In this document: piece by piece, positions 1-8,384 of the stretch
Layout of the letters: the number at the start of each line of letters is the position of its first letter
Numbering within the stretch: the stretch's first letter is position 1
Source: Streptomyces sp. KL109B
GTDB lineage: Bacteria > Actinomycetota > Actinomycetes > Streptomycetales > Streptomycetaceae
Length of the DNA: 64,000 nucleotides
NCBI RefSeq assembly: GCF_030766935.1
Contig: NZ_JASERL010000002.1
Span: forward strand, 1,178,001 to 1,242,000
Direction of reading: 5' to 3'
The notes under the pieces: model-generated
What the model was told of the DNA's origin: nothing
Database searches by the model: none
Seen by the model: only the letters and a program-made list of their open reading frames with translations
Position numbers and translations under genes: made by a program

Positions 1-182
1 CGACGCATCGCCAGATACGGGAACGCGGTCCCAATTGCTCGTTGCCGTCTGCCACGACGACGGGAAGAATTGGAATCGCTCCCCGCGCGGCTCCCCGTGG
101 CCCCGTAGAGCTCTGCCGCGGTGCGCCCCCACCCTCAGTCCGACCCCGCCCTCCGTGTGGGCGTGTAGCCGAAGGGAGGACC

Positions 183-824
183 GTGGCCTTCGGATTCGCT
201 CCGTACTCGGCGGCGTCAATGTCCGCGTCCTCGATGCGTACCGAGAGGTCCGCCGATTCCGTCAACCGACCGACGAGGCTGCTCGAACCCGCGGAGTGGG
301 CAGCCGCCGGCATCCCGCTGCTGCGCAATCCGCGCGAGGTCGTCAGCGGGCTGCACACCCGCCACCGACCGATCCCCCGGACCGCCGTCGTAGCCGTGCT
401 CGACCCCGAGGAGCGGCTGCGGGCCAGCGCCTCGTTCGTGCGCCGTGAGAGCGCCACCGACGGCTGGACGTTCCGCAACGCCCTGCTGTCCCAGCTGCGC
501 CGGGTCATCCCGCACGACCTGCGCCGCCGCACCCCGGTCCGCACCGCGGTGCTGCTGTACTGCCGCGAGGGGGACACCCGTTGGACGGAGGAGGACGGGG
601 CCTGGATGTGGGGGCTGCGCGACGCGTGCACGCTGCACGGCCTGCGCTGCGGGGCGTACATCACGATGACGCGGGACGGCTGGCAGGTGCTCGGCGAAGG
701 CAGGGCGGGCCGCCGCCCGAGCGTGGGCTCCGTGGCCGAGGCCCTGGGCCGGGGCGAAGCGTCGGCGGCGCCACGCACCGGCGGCGCCGCAACGGAAGTG
801 CTCCGCCGCGCCGCGGCACGCTGA
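183..824 (+). CDS. conserved hypothetical protein, about 213 aa
   Basis: I do not recognise this protein as a named family. The GTG start at 183 is chosen because GGGAGG lies a few bases upstream; an open frame continues upstream to 42 but without a ribosome site. There is no signal peptide or membrane segment. The first 40 residues are Ser/Arg-rich, and the central part reads like a compact alpha/beta domain that is Arg-rich and contains RRTPVRTAVLLYCREG and WTEEDGAWMWGLRDACTLHG. The last 30 residues are low complexity. It converges on the next gene and lies near rnhB, but context does not suggest a function. Confidence 0.7.
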   Translation: MAFGFAPYSAASMSASSMRTERSADSVNRPTRLLEPAEWAAAGIPLLRNPREVVSGLHTRHRPIPRTAVVAVLDPEERLRASASFVRRESATDGWTFRNALLSQLRRVIPHDLRRRTPVRTAVLLYCREGDTRWTEEDGAWMWGLRDACTLHGLRCGAYITMTRDGWQVLGEGRAGRRPSVGSVAEALGRGEASAAPRTGGAATEVLRRAAAR

Positions 825-868
825 ACCGCGCCACCGCGGCCGCGCGCCCGCCTGCCGGACTCCCCTGA

Positions 869-883
869 CACCGCTTCGCGGTG
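869..883. terminator. short hairpin between convergent genes
   Basis: CACCGC-TTC-GCGGTG forms a perfect 6-bp stem with a 3-base loop between two converging genes. It could end transcription in both directions. The stem is short and no T-run follows, as is usual in this GC-rich genome. Confidence 0.4.
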
Positions 884-905
884 CGGGCAGCCGGCAAGCG
901 GCGCG

Positions 906-1541
906 TCAGACCCCGGCGCCCAGCGCCGAGTTGATGCGCTGCGGGTCACCGCACACGATCAGCAGGGCACCGGCCCGGCCGAGCGCGAGCGGCAGCGCCG
1001 CGGTGGCGACCTCGTCGGCTCCGCCGTTCACGGCGACGACGACCACCGGGCGGGCCGCGGCGCGGTCCAGGGCGGAGGCGTCGGCGTAGAAGACGTCGTC
1101 GCGGGCGTCGTGCTGCGCCCAGTAGGAGTCCTCGCCGAAGGACAGCTCGTGGGCCGCCCACGGGTGCGGGTCACCGGTGGTGATCACCAGGACGTCGCCG
1201 GGCCCGCGACCCGAGTCGAGCAGCAGGTCGAGGGCCTCCTCCGCGGCGTCCAGCGCACCGTCGGCCGAGGCCGGGATGAGCTGGATCTGCGGCTGAGTGT
1301 CCGAAGTCGGCGTGGCAGCGGGGGCGTTCGGCCCCGGCTTGGGGACACCCGCCGACTCGCGCGGAGGTCGCTGCGCGGACGGCGTGGGCCTTGAGGGACC
1401 CGGACGTCCGGGTCGCGGGGGCGCCGCGGGACGCGGGCCGGGTACGGGGCGGGGGGTCGGCGCGGTACGGCCGCTGGCGGGCGTGGCGCGGGGACCCTGG
1501 GCACTCTCGTGAATCTGAGGCTCCTCGGGACTGAGAGGCAT
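906..1541 (-). CDS. hypothetical protein with Pro/Arg-rich N-terminus
   Basis: Function unknown. The ATG at 1541 gives 211 residues; a longer frame to 1691 would run into rnhB and is not favoured. Residues 1-90 are dominated by Pro, Arg, Ala and Gly and are probably disordered. The remaining 120 residues form a compact domain with LDAAEEALDLLLDSGRGPGD, a VLVITTGDPHPWAAHELSFG segment and a C-terminal GRAGALLIVCGDPQR, resembling an alpha/beta fold with no recognisable catalytic motif. It lies 68 bp downstream of rnhB on the same strand and may be cotranscribed with it. Confidence 0.65.
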   Translation of the reverse strand: MPLSPEEPQIHESAQGPRATPASGRTAPTPRPVPGPRPAAPPRPGRPGPSRPTPSAQRPPRESAGVPKPGPNAPAATPTSDTQPQIQLIPASADGALDAAEEALDLLLDSGRGPGDVLVITTGDPHPWAAHELSFGEDSYWAQHDARDDVFYADASALDRAAARPVVVVAVNGGADEVATAALPLALGRAGALLIVCGDPQRINSALGAGV

Positions 1542-1609
1542 GAGCTGATATCTATCAAACGCAGGTGCGACTCGCGTCAGCGGGTGGCACGTCAGTGCGA
1601 ACGCGGTGG

Positions 1610-2311
1610 TCAGAAGTCGAAGCCGAGCTGGCCCTCGATCTCCGGAACGCCGACATCCGCCCAGCTGCGGGCCTTCTTGAGGTGTCGCCACTGGGGCAGC
1701 GCATCAAGATACGCCCACGAAAGCCGGTGGATCGGGGTGGGCCCCCGCTCCTCCAGCGCGGCGCGATGCACCGGCGACGGGTATCCGGCATTGGCCGCAA
1801 ACCCGAAGTCTGCATGGTCGATGCCCAGTTCGGCCATCATTTTGTCGCGGCGGACCTTGGCGATCACCGACGCCGCGGCGACGGCGATGCAGGAACGGTC
1901 CCCCTTGATCACCGTACGAACCTGCCAGGGGGCACCCAGGTAGTCGTGCTTCCCGTCGAGGATGACCGCCTCCGGCCGCACCGGCAGCCCTTCGAGGGCG
2001 CGCACGGCGGCGAGCCGCAGGGCGGCGGTCATTCCCAGGTCATCGATCTCCTCGGGCGAGGCGTGCCCGAGGGCGTGCGCCGTCACCCAGCTCTCCAGCT
2101 GGTCCGCGAGGGACTCGCGGCGCTTGGGGCTGATCAGCTTGGAGTCGGTGAGGCCCTCCGGCGGACGGCGCAGCCCGGTGACGGCGGCGCAGACGGTGAC
2201 CGGACCGGCCCAGGCACCGCGGCCAACCTCGTCGACACCGGCAATGATCTTGGCACCGGTGGTTGCGCGCAGTGAGCGCTCGACGGTGTGGGTGGGTGCT
2301 TCGTACGGCAT
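1610..2311 (-). CDS. rnhB: ribonuclease HII
   Basis: This enzyme cleaves the RNA strand of RNA-DNA hybrids and excises single ribonucleotides misincorporated in DNA. The 233-residue length fits the family. The signature GVDEVGRG (residues 25-32) carries the first two metal ligands, Asp27 and Glu28. Later acidic residues sit in AVILDGK near residue 118 and in the [12 protein letters not shown] helix. [21 protein letters not shown] block matches the C-terminal conserved region. The genomic neighbourhood is consistent: nrdJ, whose product limits ribonucleotide incorporation, lies a few kilobases away. Confidence 0.96.
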   Translation of the reverse strand: MPYEAPTHTVERSLRATTGAKIIAGVDEVGRGAWAGPVTVCAAVTGLRRPPEGLTDSKLISPKRRESLADQLESWVTAHALGHASPEEIDDLGMTAALRLAAVRALEGLPVRPEAVILDGKHDYLGAPWQVRTVIKGDRSCIAVAAASVIAKVRRDKMMAELGIDHADFGFAANAGYPSPVHRAALEERGPTPIHRLSWAYLDALPQWRHLKKARSWADVGVPEIEGQLGFDF

Positions 2312-2362
2312 GGCGGCAGACAGCGTACGCCGCCCGGGTACCGCCGCGACACCCGGCTCGCC

Positions 2363-2989
2363 TCAATCCGTGTGCCGACGCAACAACGGGACCATCACGC
2401 GGTCGATCATCTCCACCAGATCCCCCTCTTCCCATTCGCTTCCGCACACCTTCGAGCGGTACATCATCAACGCCGGAATCACGTCACACACGCTGGCCTC
2501 GTCGACGTCGGGACGCACCTCTCCCCGCTCAACACCACGACGTACGACTTTCTTGATCAGTTCGACGCTGGGCTCGACGACCCCTTCGGTGATCACACTG
2601 TGGAAGCGCTCGGCGGTCAGGGTGTCGCATTCGTGAAGCACCGAACGCAGCGCGTAGCCGGACCGGGAGTACATGGCCGACCGCATGCGGCGGCACAGCT
2701 CCAGCAGGTCCTCCCGTACGTTTCCGCACTCCGGCGCCGAGTCGAGGGCGGGCAGCCCCGCCTGGAGCGCGTCGACGACGAGGTCCTCCTTGGAGGGCCA
2801 GCGCCGGTACACCGCGGCCTTGCCGGTCTGCGCGCCCGCGGCGACGCCTTCCATGGTCAGACCGTTCCAGCCGACCGTACTGAGCTGATCCAACGTCGCC
2901 TCCAGGATGGCCCGTTCGAGCACGGGGCCACGCCTGCGAAGGACGGCGGCCGCCTGAGCGGGGGCGGCCGTCCGACGTGAACTAACCAT
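2363..2989 (-). CDS. TetR-family transcriptional regulator
   Basis: The N-terminal helix-turn-helix spans roughly residues 20-65 and reads ILEATLDQLSTVGWNGLTM, then GVAAGAQTGKAAVYRRWPSK, a classic TetR DNA-binding domain. The C-terminal 130 residues match the TetR_C ligand-binding type. The ATG at 2989 is preferred because GGAG sits about 8 bases upstream; another ATG two codons earlier directly abuts that site. The gene follows the disrupted oxidoreductase and dehydrogenase on the same strand, and the divergent DHA2 exporter is the likely target. GAAC-N6-GTTC palindromes lie 170 bp upstream of this gene and twice in the exporter promoter. Confidence 0.9.
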   Translation of the reverse strand: MVSSRRTAAPAQAAAVLRRRGPVLERAILEATLDQLSTVGWNGLTMEGVAAGAQTGKAAVYRRWPSKEDLVVDALQAGLPALDSAPECGNVREDLLELCRRMRSAMYSRSGYALRSVLHECDTLTAERFHSVITEGVVEPSVELIKKVVRRGVERGEVRPDVDEASVCDVIPALMMYRSKVCGSEWEEGDLVEMIDRVMVPLLRRHTD

Positions 2990-3158
2990 CTTCATCTCTC
3001 CGTTGAGCGGTCCGAGAGCGGTTCGAACGCGCGGCAGCGGGCTTCGGCGGACAACGGCGTCCGCCGATGGGGAGCCACTACCGAGCATGTCAGGCGTGCC
3101 CCGTCCTTTCGACGGTTCGGCCACGAGGACCTTTCGCGACGCGGCCAATTCCGGCGAG

Positions 3159-3172
3159 GAACGCCCGTGTTC
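3159..3172. promoter_or_regulatory. candidate TetR operator upstream of tetR
   Basis: GAACGCCCGTGTTC has the same GAAC-N6-GTTC architecture as the two sites in the exporter promoter. It lies between the start of tetR and the stop of the oxidoreductase pseudogene, where an autoregulatory operator could be. This is inference from pattern only. Confidence 0.4.
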
Positions 3173-3205
3173 GCGACGCGCTCGACCGGACGGCGGCCCG
3201 CGCGG

Positions 3206-4089
3206 TCACGGCACGAGCACGAGCTTGCCCACGGAGCGCCGCGCCAGCAGATCCTCATGGGCGCGCCCGGCATCGGCCAGTGGATAGCTGCCGCCCGCCA
3301 GGGGCCGCAACCGCCCCTGCCGGGTCAGCGCGATCATCTCCTTGAGCGGACCGCCGACCGCGCCCGGACCTGCCAGCACCGGCCGCAGCCAGAAGCCGAT
3401 CACCGCGGCGTTGCGTCGGCCGAGCGCCATCGGATCGACACGCGCGACCGGGCCGCGCGAGGCATTGCCGTACGAGACGATCCTGCCGAAGCGAAGAGCT
3501 CGCCGCCCGTGGCATCGAGAATCACGTCCGGCCTCTCGTCGAGCGGATAGCGGGCGACGGCATCCGCGCCCAGCTCCAGGGCGAGCGCCTCCTTGTCGGG
3601 CGTGAACGCCTGGGCCAGCACCCGCCCCGCCCCGAACTCCTTGGCGAGTTGCACGGCGAGGCTTCCCACTCCGCCGGCCGCCGCATGCACCAGGACGCTC
3701 TCGCCCGCCCGCAGTCGCGCGGCCGTCCGCAGCAGATGCCAGGCGGTCAGGCCCTGCATCAGCAGGGCGAGGGCCGACGCCGGAGCAAGACCCTCGGGGA
3801 CGTCGACGAGCGCGGAGTCCTTGGCGACGGCGTACTCCGCGTACCCCTGCGAGACCCGGGCGAGGACGCGCCGGCCGGTCGGGGTGCGGCCGACGACCTC
3901 ACTGCCCGGGATGTACGGCAGGGCGCCGGCATCGAGGTAGGAGCCGTCGACCTGGTGGGTCTCGGCGAAATTGATCCCCGCGGCTTCGACCCTGAGCAGG
4001 GTCTCACCGGACTTCGGGACAGGGGTGGGCACCTCGACGACGGTGAGGACCTCAGGGCCGCCGAAGCGGTCGAACCGAACAGCGCGCAT
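3206..4089 (-). pseudogene. quinone oxidoreductase (zeta-crystallin type), frame broken by internal deletion
   Basis: The reading frame from ATG 4089 encodes a typical NADPH:quinone oxidoreductase: MRAVRFDRFGGPEVL, a GroES-like domain with AAGINFAETHQ and PGSEVVG, then the dinucleotide-binding loop AAAGGVGSLAVQLAK. After DATGGELFA near 3491 the frame is lost. The expected continuation FGRIVSYGNASRGP is in a different frame from about 3490 and runs to the stop at 3206 (LRPLAGGSYPLADAGRAHEDL). Family members carry about ten residues between ELFA and FGRIV, so a deletion whose length is not a multiple of three removed them. Both halves are otherwise well conserved, so the lesion is recent or an assembly error. 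Confidence 0.85.
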
Positions 4090-4157
4090 GGGACTGTCAC
4101 TTACCCTCACTGGTTGGGGCCGTGAGCCGGCCGACGACGGGGAGTCCGCTCGGTGCG

Positions 4158-4921
4158 TCAGAGCGCTGAGCCGCCACTCACGCTGATCCACTGCCCGGTG
4201 ATCCAGCGCGCGTCGTCGGAGACCAGGAAGGCGACCGCGTCGGCGATGTCCGAGGGACGCCCCATCCGGTTGAAGACCGAGAACGCCGCAAGCCCCGCCG
4301 CGGCCTCGGGAGTCTGCCTCAGTTCGGCGTTCATCTCCGTCTCCGTGAAGCCGGGAGCAACGGTGTTGACCGTGATGTCGCGGTCCCCCACATGCTTGGC
4401 GAGCGCCAGCGTGAGGACATCGACCGCGCCCTTGGACATGGAGTACGCGATCGACTCCGGGAAGGCGCTTCGGGTCACCGCCGAGGAGACATTGACGATG
4501 CGGCCCCCCTTGCGCATCCGCGCGAGCCCGTACTTGGCGAGGAAGAAGGGGCCCCGCGTATTGACCGTGAACACCTCGTCGAAATGCTCCTCGGTGGCCG
4601 CCTCGATGTCGCCGAGCGGGCCGATCGCCGCATTGTTGACGAGGATGTCGAGGCCGGCGTCGAGCCCGAGCTCCGCGAGTGCGGCGTCGAACTCCGCGTA
4701 GAGCACCGGGGCGGCGTCCGGGGCGCGCAGGTCCGCGCCGACCGGGAAGGCGGTACCGCCCGCCCGCCGTATCGCGTCTACGGTGCCGTGCGCCGCCGCC
4801 TCGTCGCTGCCGTAGTGGACGGCGACGACCGCCCCATCAGCGGCCAGTCGCTCGGCCACCCCCGGCCTATCCCCCGACTCGCCCCGGTGACCAGCGCTGT
4901 CCTGCCCTTGAGAGCGCCCAT
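4158..4921 (-). pseudogene. short-chain dehydrogenase/reductase with a one-base frameshift
   Basis: From ATG 4921 (preceded by GGGGGGAAG) the sequence reads MGALKGRTALVTGASRGIGRG, the canonical NAD(P)-binding motif TGxxxGxG. At the run of five G residues (complement of about 4862-4866) one base is missing, and the rest continues in another frame: VAERLAADGAVVAVHYG, LVNNAAIGPLGD, the SSAVTRSAFPESIAYSMSKGAV block with catalytic Ser, Tyr and Lys, and the end WITGQWISVSGGSAL. The open frame that reaches the stop therefore has a meaningless N-terminus. The total length of 764 bp is one short of a multiple of three. Either the gene is inactive or the homopolymer was miscounted. Confidence 0.85.
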
Positions 4922-5116
4922 GGATGATCTTCCCCCCTGTGGCACGAGGTCGATACGGAGCAGTGGTGCGAGTGGGCCGCGGAGCTGCTGCGGACACGGT
5001 CCCGCACACCGACCCCTGGCACGCCGGCCCCGGCCACACCCGCCCCTGCCACGCCGCAGACGGATTCCCGCTGACCGAGCCTCAACCTCACGCGGCGGCG
5101 CGGCGTCAACTCCCTT

Positions 5117-5135
5117 AGAGAACGCTTGTGTTCAC
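5117..5135. promoter_or_regulatory. TetR-type operator 1 of the DHA2 exporter
   Basis: The imperfect palindrome agagaacgcttgtgttcac contains GAAC-N6-GTTC. It overlaps the apparent -35 element TTGTGT (5126-5131), which is followed by an 18-base spacer and TAGTCT (5150-5155). A repressor bound here would block RNA polymerase. Confidence 0.6.
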
Positions 5136-5155
5136 TTGCGACGGCCCGCTAGTCT
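5126..5155 (+). promoter_or_regulatory. predicted promoter of the DHA2 exporter
   Basis: TTGTGT and TAGTCT are separated by 18 bases and sit about 50 bases before the GTG start. They are flanked on both sides by matching palindromes. The match to the vegetative consensus is moderate. Confidence 0.5.
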
Positions 5156-5161
5156 CCCCAT

Positions 5162-5180
5162 AGAGAACGGAACCGTTCAC
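5162..5180. promoter_or_regulatory. TetR-type operator 2 of the DHA2 exporter
   Basis: The sequence agagaacggaaccgttcac repeats operator 1 at its first seven and last five positions, 45 bp downstream. Its core GAACGG-AA-CCGTTC is close to a perfect palindrome. It covers the expected transcription start. Confidence 0.65.
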
Positions 5181-5203
5181 TAATCTGCCCCGGGGGACTT
5201 CCC

Positions 5204-6769
5204 GTGACGCAAGATCAGATACAGGTCCATCCGACCTCACCCAGCGCGCCGGTACGCACTTCGCGCCCCGCGCGCCCCGCCATCGCCCTCACGGTGATCG
5301 CCGCGTGCCAGCTGATGGTCGTGCTCGACGCGACCATCGTGAACATCGCCCTGCCGCACATCCAGACGGCTCTGGGCTTCTCCACCAACAACCTGACCTG
5401 GGTGATCAATGCCTACGCGCTCACCTTCGGCGGACTGCTGCTCCTGGGCGGCCGGGCCGGGGACCTGCTCGGGCGCCGCCGCATGTTCATCACCGGAATC
5501 GGCCTGTTCAGCCTGGCCTCGCTCTTAGGCGGATTCGCCCAGGAACCCTGGCAGTTGCTCGCGGCCCGCGCCCTTCAAGGGGTCGGCGGCGCGATCGCCT
5601 CGCCCACCTCGCTGGCCCTCATCGCCACCACGTTCCCCGAAGGGCCCGAGCGGAACCGGGCGTTCGGGGTCTTCGCCTCCGTTTCGGCCGGTGGCGGCGC
5701 CGTCGGGCTGCTCGCGGGCGGCATGCTCACCGACTGGCTGGACTGGCGATGGGTGCTCTTCGTCAACGTCCCCATAGGCGTACTGATCGCCCTCCTCGCC
5801 CCTCGCTACATCAACGAATCGCAGCGCCATCCCGGCCGGTTCGACCTCCCGGGCGCCCTCACCTCGACCCTCGGCATGGCCGCCCTGGTGTACGGATTCA
5901 TCCGTGCCGCCTCCGAAGGCTGGAGCGACACCCTCTCCATCACGTCCTTCGGTGCGGCCGCCCTGCTGCTGCTCTCCTTCATCGCCATCGAGAGGCGCAC
6001 CAGTCAACCGATCACGCCGCTGCGGCTGTTCAAGGACCGCAACCGGTCGGGCACCTACGCGATGATGCTCAGCCTCGCCGCGGCGATGTTCGGCATGTTC
6101 TTCTTCATCGTGCTCTTCGTGCAGAACGTGCTGCACTACAGCCCGGTCAAGGCCGGCCTCGCCTTCCTTCCGGTGACGGCCGCCATCGTGCTCGGCGCCG
6201 GGATCGCCACGAACCTGCTGCCCCGGCTCGGCCCCAAGCCCTTCATGGTCGTCGGCTCCCTGCTGACCGCCACCGGCATGGGCTGGCTGACGCTCATCGA
6301 CCCCGGCAGCTCCTACCTCGGCGGGATTCTCGGCCCGATGCTCCTGTTCGGCTTCGGCATGGGCCTGAACTTCGTCACGCTCACCCTGACCGCCGTCTCC
6401 GGCATAGCCGACAGCGAGTCCGGCGCGGCATCCGGCATGCTCAACACCACGCAGCAGGTCGGCGGCGCCCTCGGGCTCTCGGTCCTCACCACGATCTTCA
6501 GCAGCGCCAGCACGGACGAGGCCAAGAAGCAGGTTCCGAAGTTCCTCGCCGAAGGCTCACCGGAGCAGAAGGCGGAGTTCGCCAGGACCCACCGGCTGCC
6601 CGCCCCGTGGAACGACACGGTGCTCGCCCACGGCATCGGCAACGCCTTCGTAGCCGCCGCCACGCTGGCAGTGGCCGCGGCGCTCATCGCCCTGTTCGTC
6701 ATCCAGGTGCGCAAGAGCGACCTGGAGGCGCTGAGCGGGCGGTCGGGCACCTCGGGGGCCTCGGTCTGA
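5204..6769 (+). CDS. MFS drug:H+ antiporter, DHA2 family (14 membrane segments)
   Basis: This is a 521-residue integral membrane exporter. The first membrane helix contains LDATIVNIALPHI, the DHA2 hallmark, followed by the loop motif GRAGDLLGRRRMF and, in helix 5, AGGMLTDWLDWRWVLFVNVPIG. Length and hydrophobic pattern fit 14 segments, as in the actinomycete EmrB/QacA antibiotic-export group. The GTG start at 5204 follows GGGGA. The upstream paired palindromes indicate repression, most simply by the TetR protein encoded 2.2 kb to the left and relieved by a substrate. The substrate cannot be read from the sequence. Confidence 0.92.
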   Translation: MTQDQIQVHPTSPSAPVRTSRPARPAIALTVIAACQLMVVLDATIVNIALPHIQTALGFSTNNLTWVINAYALTFGGLLLLGGRAGDLLGRRRMFITGIGLFSLASLLGGFAQEPWQLLAARALQGVGGAIASPTSLALIATTFPEGPERNRAFGVFASVSAGGGAVGLLAGGMLTDWLDWRWVLFVNVPIGVLIALLAPRYINESQRHPGRFDLPGALTSTLGMAALVYGFIRAASEGWSDTLSITSFGAAALLLLSFIAIERRTSQPITPLRLFKDRNRSGTYAMMLSLAAAMFGMFFFIVLFVQNVLHYSPVKAGLAFLPVTAAIVLGAGIATNLLPRLGPKPFMVVGSLLTATGMGWLTLIDPGSSYLGGILGPMLLFGFGMGLNFVTLTLTAVSGIADSESGAASGMLNTTQQVGGALGLSVLTTIFSSASTDEAKKQVPKFLAEGSPEQKAEFARTHRLPAPWNDTVLAHGIGNAFVAAATLAVAAALIALFVIQVRKSDLEALSGRSGTSGASV

Positions 6770-6781
6770 GGACACCCCGGT

Positions 6782-7684
6782 CTACGCGGTCGGCGCCCAG
6801 GCCGGCAGTGGCTCGGTCCGCCCGAGCCACTCGGCCGAGGGCGCCCCGTCCTTGCCGGAGGCGACGACGCCGCCCACGATCGCGCAGGTCGTGTCCATGT
6901 CGCCGCCGACCTGGGCCGTGTCCCAGAAGGCCCGCTCGAAGTCGCCGAGGCCGCGCGCCGCCGACCAGAGGGCGAAGGGGACGGTGTCGTGCGCGGTCGT
7001 CCTGCGGCCACAGCCGAGGACGGCCGCCACGGTGGACGGGTCCCCGTAGTCGAGCATGTCCTTGGCCCGGCGCAGCCCCGCGCCCACCGCGCTGCGCGGC
7101 ACGAGCGCGATCACGCCGTCCAGCAGCTCCCGCGGCGTCGGAGGCCCCGAGGGGTCCGCGACCAGGGCGGTGGCGGCGGCCACCGCCATCGCGCCCACGA
7201 CGGCCTCCCGGTGCTGGTGCGTCGGGTACGCGGAGATCTCGGCCTGGTGCGTGGCCTGCTCGGGATCGTCGGCGTAGTAGGCGCCGAGCGGCGCGATCCG
7301 CATCGCCGCGCCGTTGCCCCACGACCCCCGCCCGTTGAACAGCGCGGAGGCCAGGGACCTCCAGTCGCCGCCCTCGCGGACCTGCCGCAGCACCTTGGTC
7401 ACGGCGGGGCCGTATCCACGCCCGTCGTCGTGGTGCTCCGCGAACATACGCGCCAGCTCGTCCTGGTCGACACGCTCGTGAGCGGCCAGGACGGACACGA
7501 CGGAGCAGGCCATCTCGGTGTCGTCGGTCCACTGCCACGTACCGTCCGGCAGGGCGCGGCGCTTGAGCAGCGGATAGTTCGCGGGAACGAAGAATTGGGA
7601 TCCCAGCGCGTCCCCCACGGAGAGTCCGCGCAGGCTGGACAGGGCGCGGTGCAGGCGCCCGTCGGGAGAGGAGTCAGCGGTCAT
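6782..7684 (-). CDS. ADP-ribosylglycohydrolase (DraG) family protein
   Basis: This 300-residue protein has all the landmark blocks of the DraG fold. VGDALGS is at 23-29, WTDDTEM with the metal-binding Asp pair at 52-58, GSWGNGAAMRIAPLG is in the middle, and GGDMDTTCAIVGG starts near 260. The last block is normally GGDTDT; here a Met replaces the Thr between the two metal-ligand Asp residues. Family members remove ADP-ribose from arginine, serine or other acceptors using two Mg ions. No ADP-ribosyltransferase partner lies in the window, so the substrate is open. It converges on the exporter gene with a 12-bp gap. Confidence 0.9.
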   Translation of the reverse strand: MTADSSPDGRLHRALSSLRGLSVGDALGSQFFVPANYPLLKRRALPDGTWQWTDDTEMACSVVSVLAAHERVDQDELARMFAEHHDDGRGYGPAVTKVLRQVREGGDWRSLASALFNGRGSWGNGAAMRIAPLGAYYADDPEQATHQAEISAYPTHQHREAVVGAMAVAAATALVADPSGPPTPRELLDGVIALVPRSAVGAGLRRAKDMLDYGDPSTVAAVLGCGRRTTAHDTVPFALWSAARGLGDFERAFWDTAQVGGDMDTTCAIVGGVVASGKDGAPSAEWLGRTEPLPAWAPTA

Positions 7685-7696
7685 CGCCCTGCCACT

Positions 7697-8356
7697 CTAT
7701 CCGGTGACCCCGTACGATTCCGGTTCGCGCCAGCGGTCGAAGGGACGGTCCAGGGTGTACTTGCCGTTCTCCCCGAGAACGAGCAGCCGGCTCTCCGCGT
7801 TCCCCGGGTTCGACAGCGACTCGAAATCCCCGACGGTCCAGTGGAACCAGCGCATGCAGAACAGCCGCATGGTCAGTCCGTGCGTCACGAGCAGGACGTT
7901 CGGCGGGTGGTCCGGGGCCTCGAAGCTGCGGTGCAGGCTCTCCAGGAAGGCGCCCACCCGGTCGTACACGTCCGCCCCCGACTCGCCCTGGGCGAACCGG
8001 TAGAAGAAGTGCCCGTAGGCGTCGCGGTACGCCTTCTGCAGCCGTACGTCCTCGCGGTCCTGCCAGTTGCCCCAGTCCTGCTCCCTGAGCCGGGGCTCCT
8101 CCCGTACCCGTACGAGATCGGGGTCGAGCCGGAAGGCGCGGAAGGTCTCGTGGGTGCGCCGGTACGGCGAGACGTACACGCTCACCCGCTCGCGTCCGAA
8201 GAGCCGCCGGAGGTCCTCGCCGGTGGTCTCGGCCTGCCGCCACCCCTTGTCGGTGAGCGTCAGGGCGTGATCGGGCTCGCGCTCGTAGATGGTGTCGTCG
8301 GCGTTGCCTTCGGATTCGCCGTGCCGGACAAGAACGATGCGCCGCGGTCGTGCCAT
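7697..8356 (-). CDS. histidine phosphatase superfamily (phosphoglycerate-mutase-like) protein
   Basis: The N-terminal phosphate-binding motif VLVRHGESEGN (His12 is the expected phospho-acceptor) and the second histidine in LLVTHGLTMR mark this as a branch-1 histidine phosphatase. A YVSPYRRTHETFRAF block carries the third phosphate-pocket arginine. ATG 8356 is preferred over the upstream GTG because family members start just before the first beta strand. It is 219 residues long and cytoplasmic. The gene sits 12 bp upstream of the DraG-like gene on the same strand, so the two may be one transcript. The substrate is unknown. Confidence 0.9.
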   Translation of the reverse strand: MARPRRIVLVRHGESEGNADDTIYEREPDHALTLTDKGWRQAETTGEDLRRLFGRERVSVYVSPYRRTHETFRAFRLDPDLVRVREEPRLREQDWGNWQDREDVRLQKAYRDAYGHFFYRFAQGESGADVYDRVGAFLESLHRSFEAPDHPPNVLLVTHGLTMRLFCMRWFHWTVGDFESLSNPGNAESRLLVLGENGKYTLDRPFDRWREPESYGVTG

Positions 8357-8384
8357 GCACACGACCCTAGATCGCCTCGGGCGT

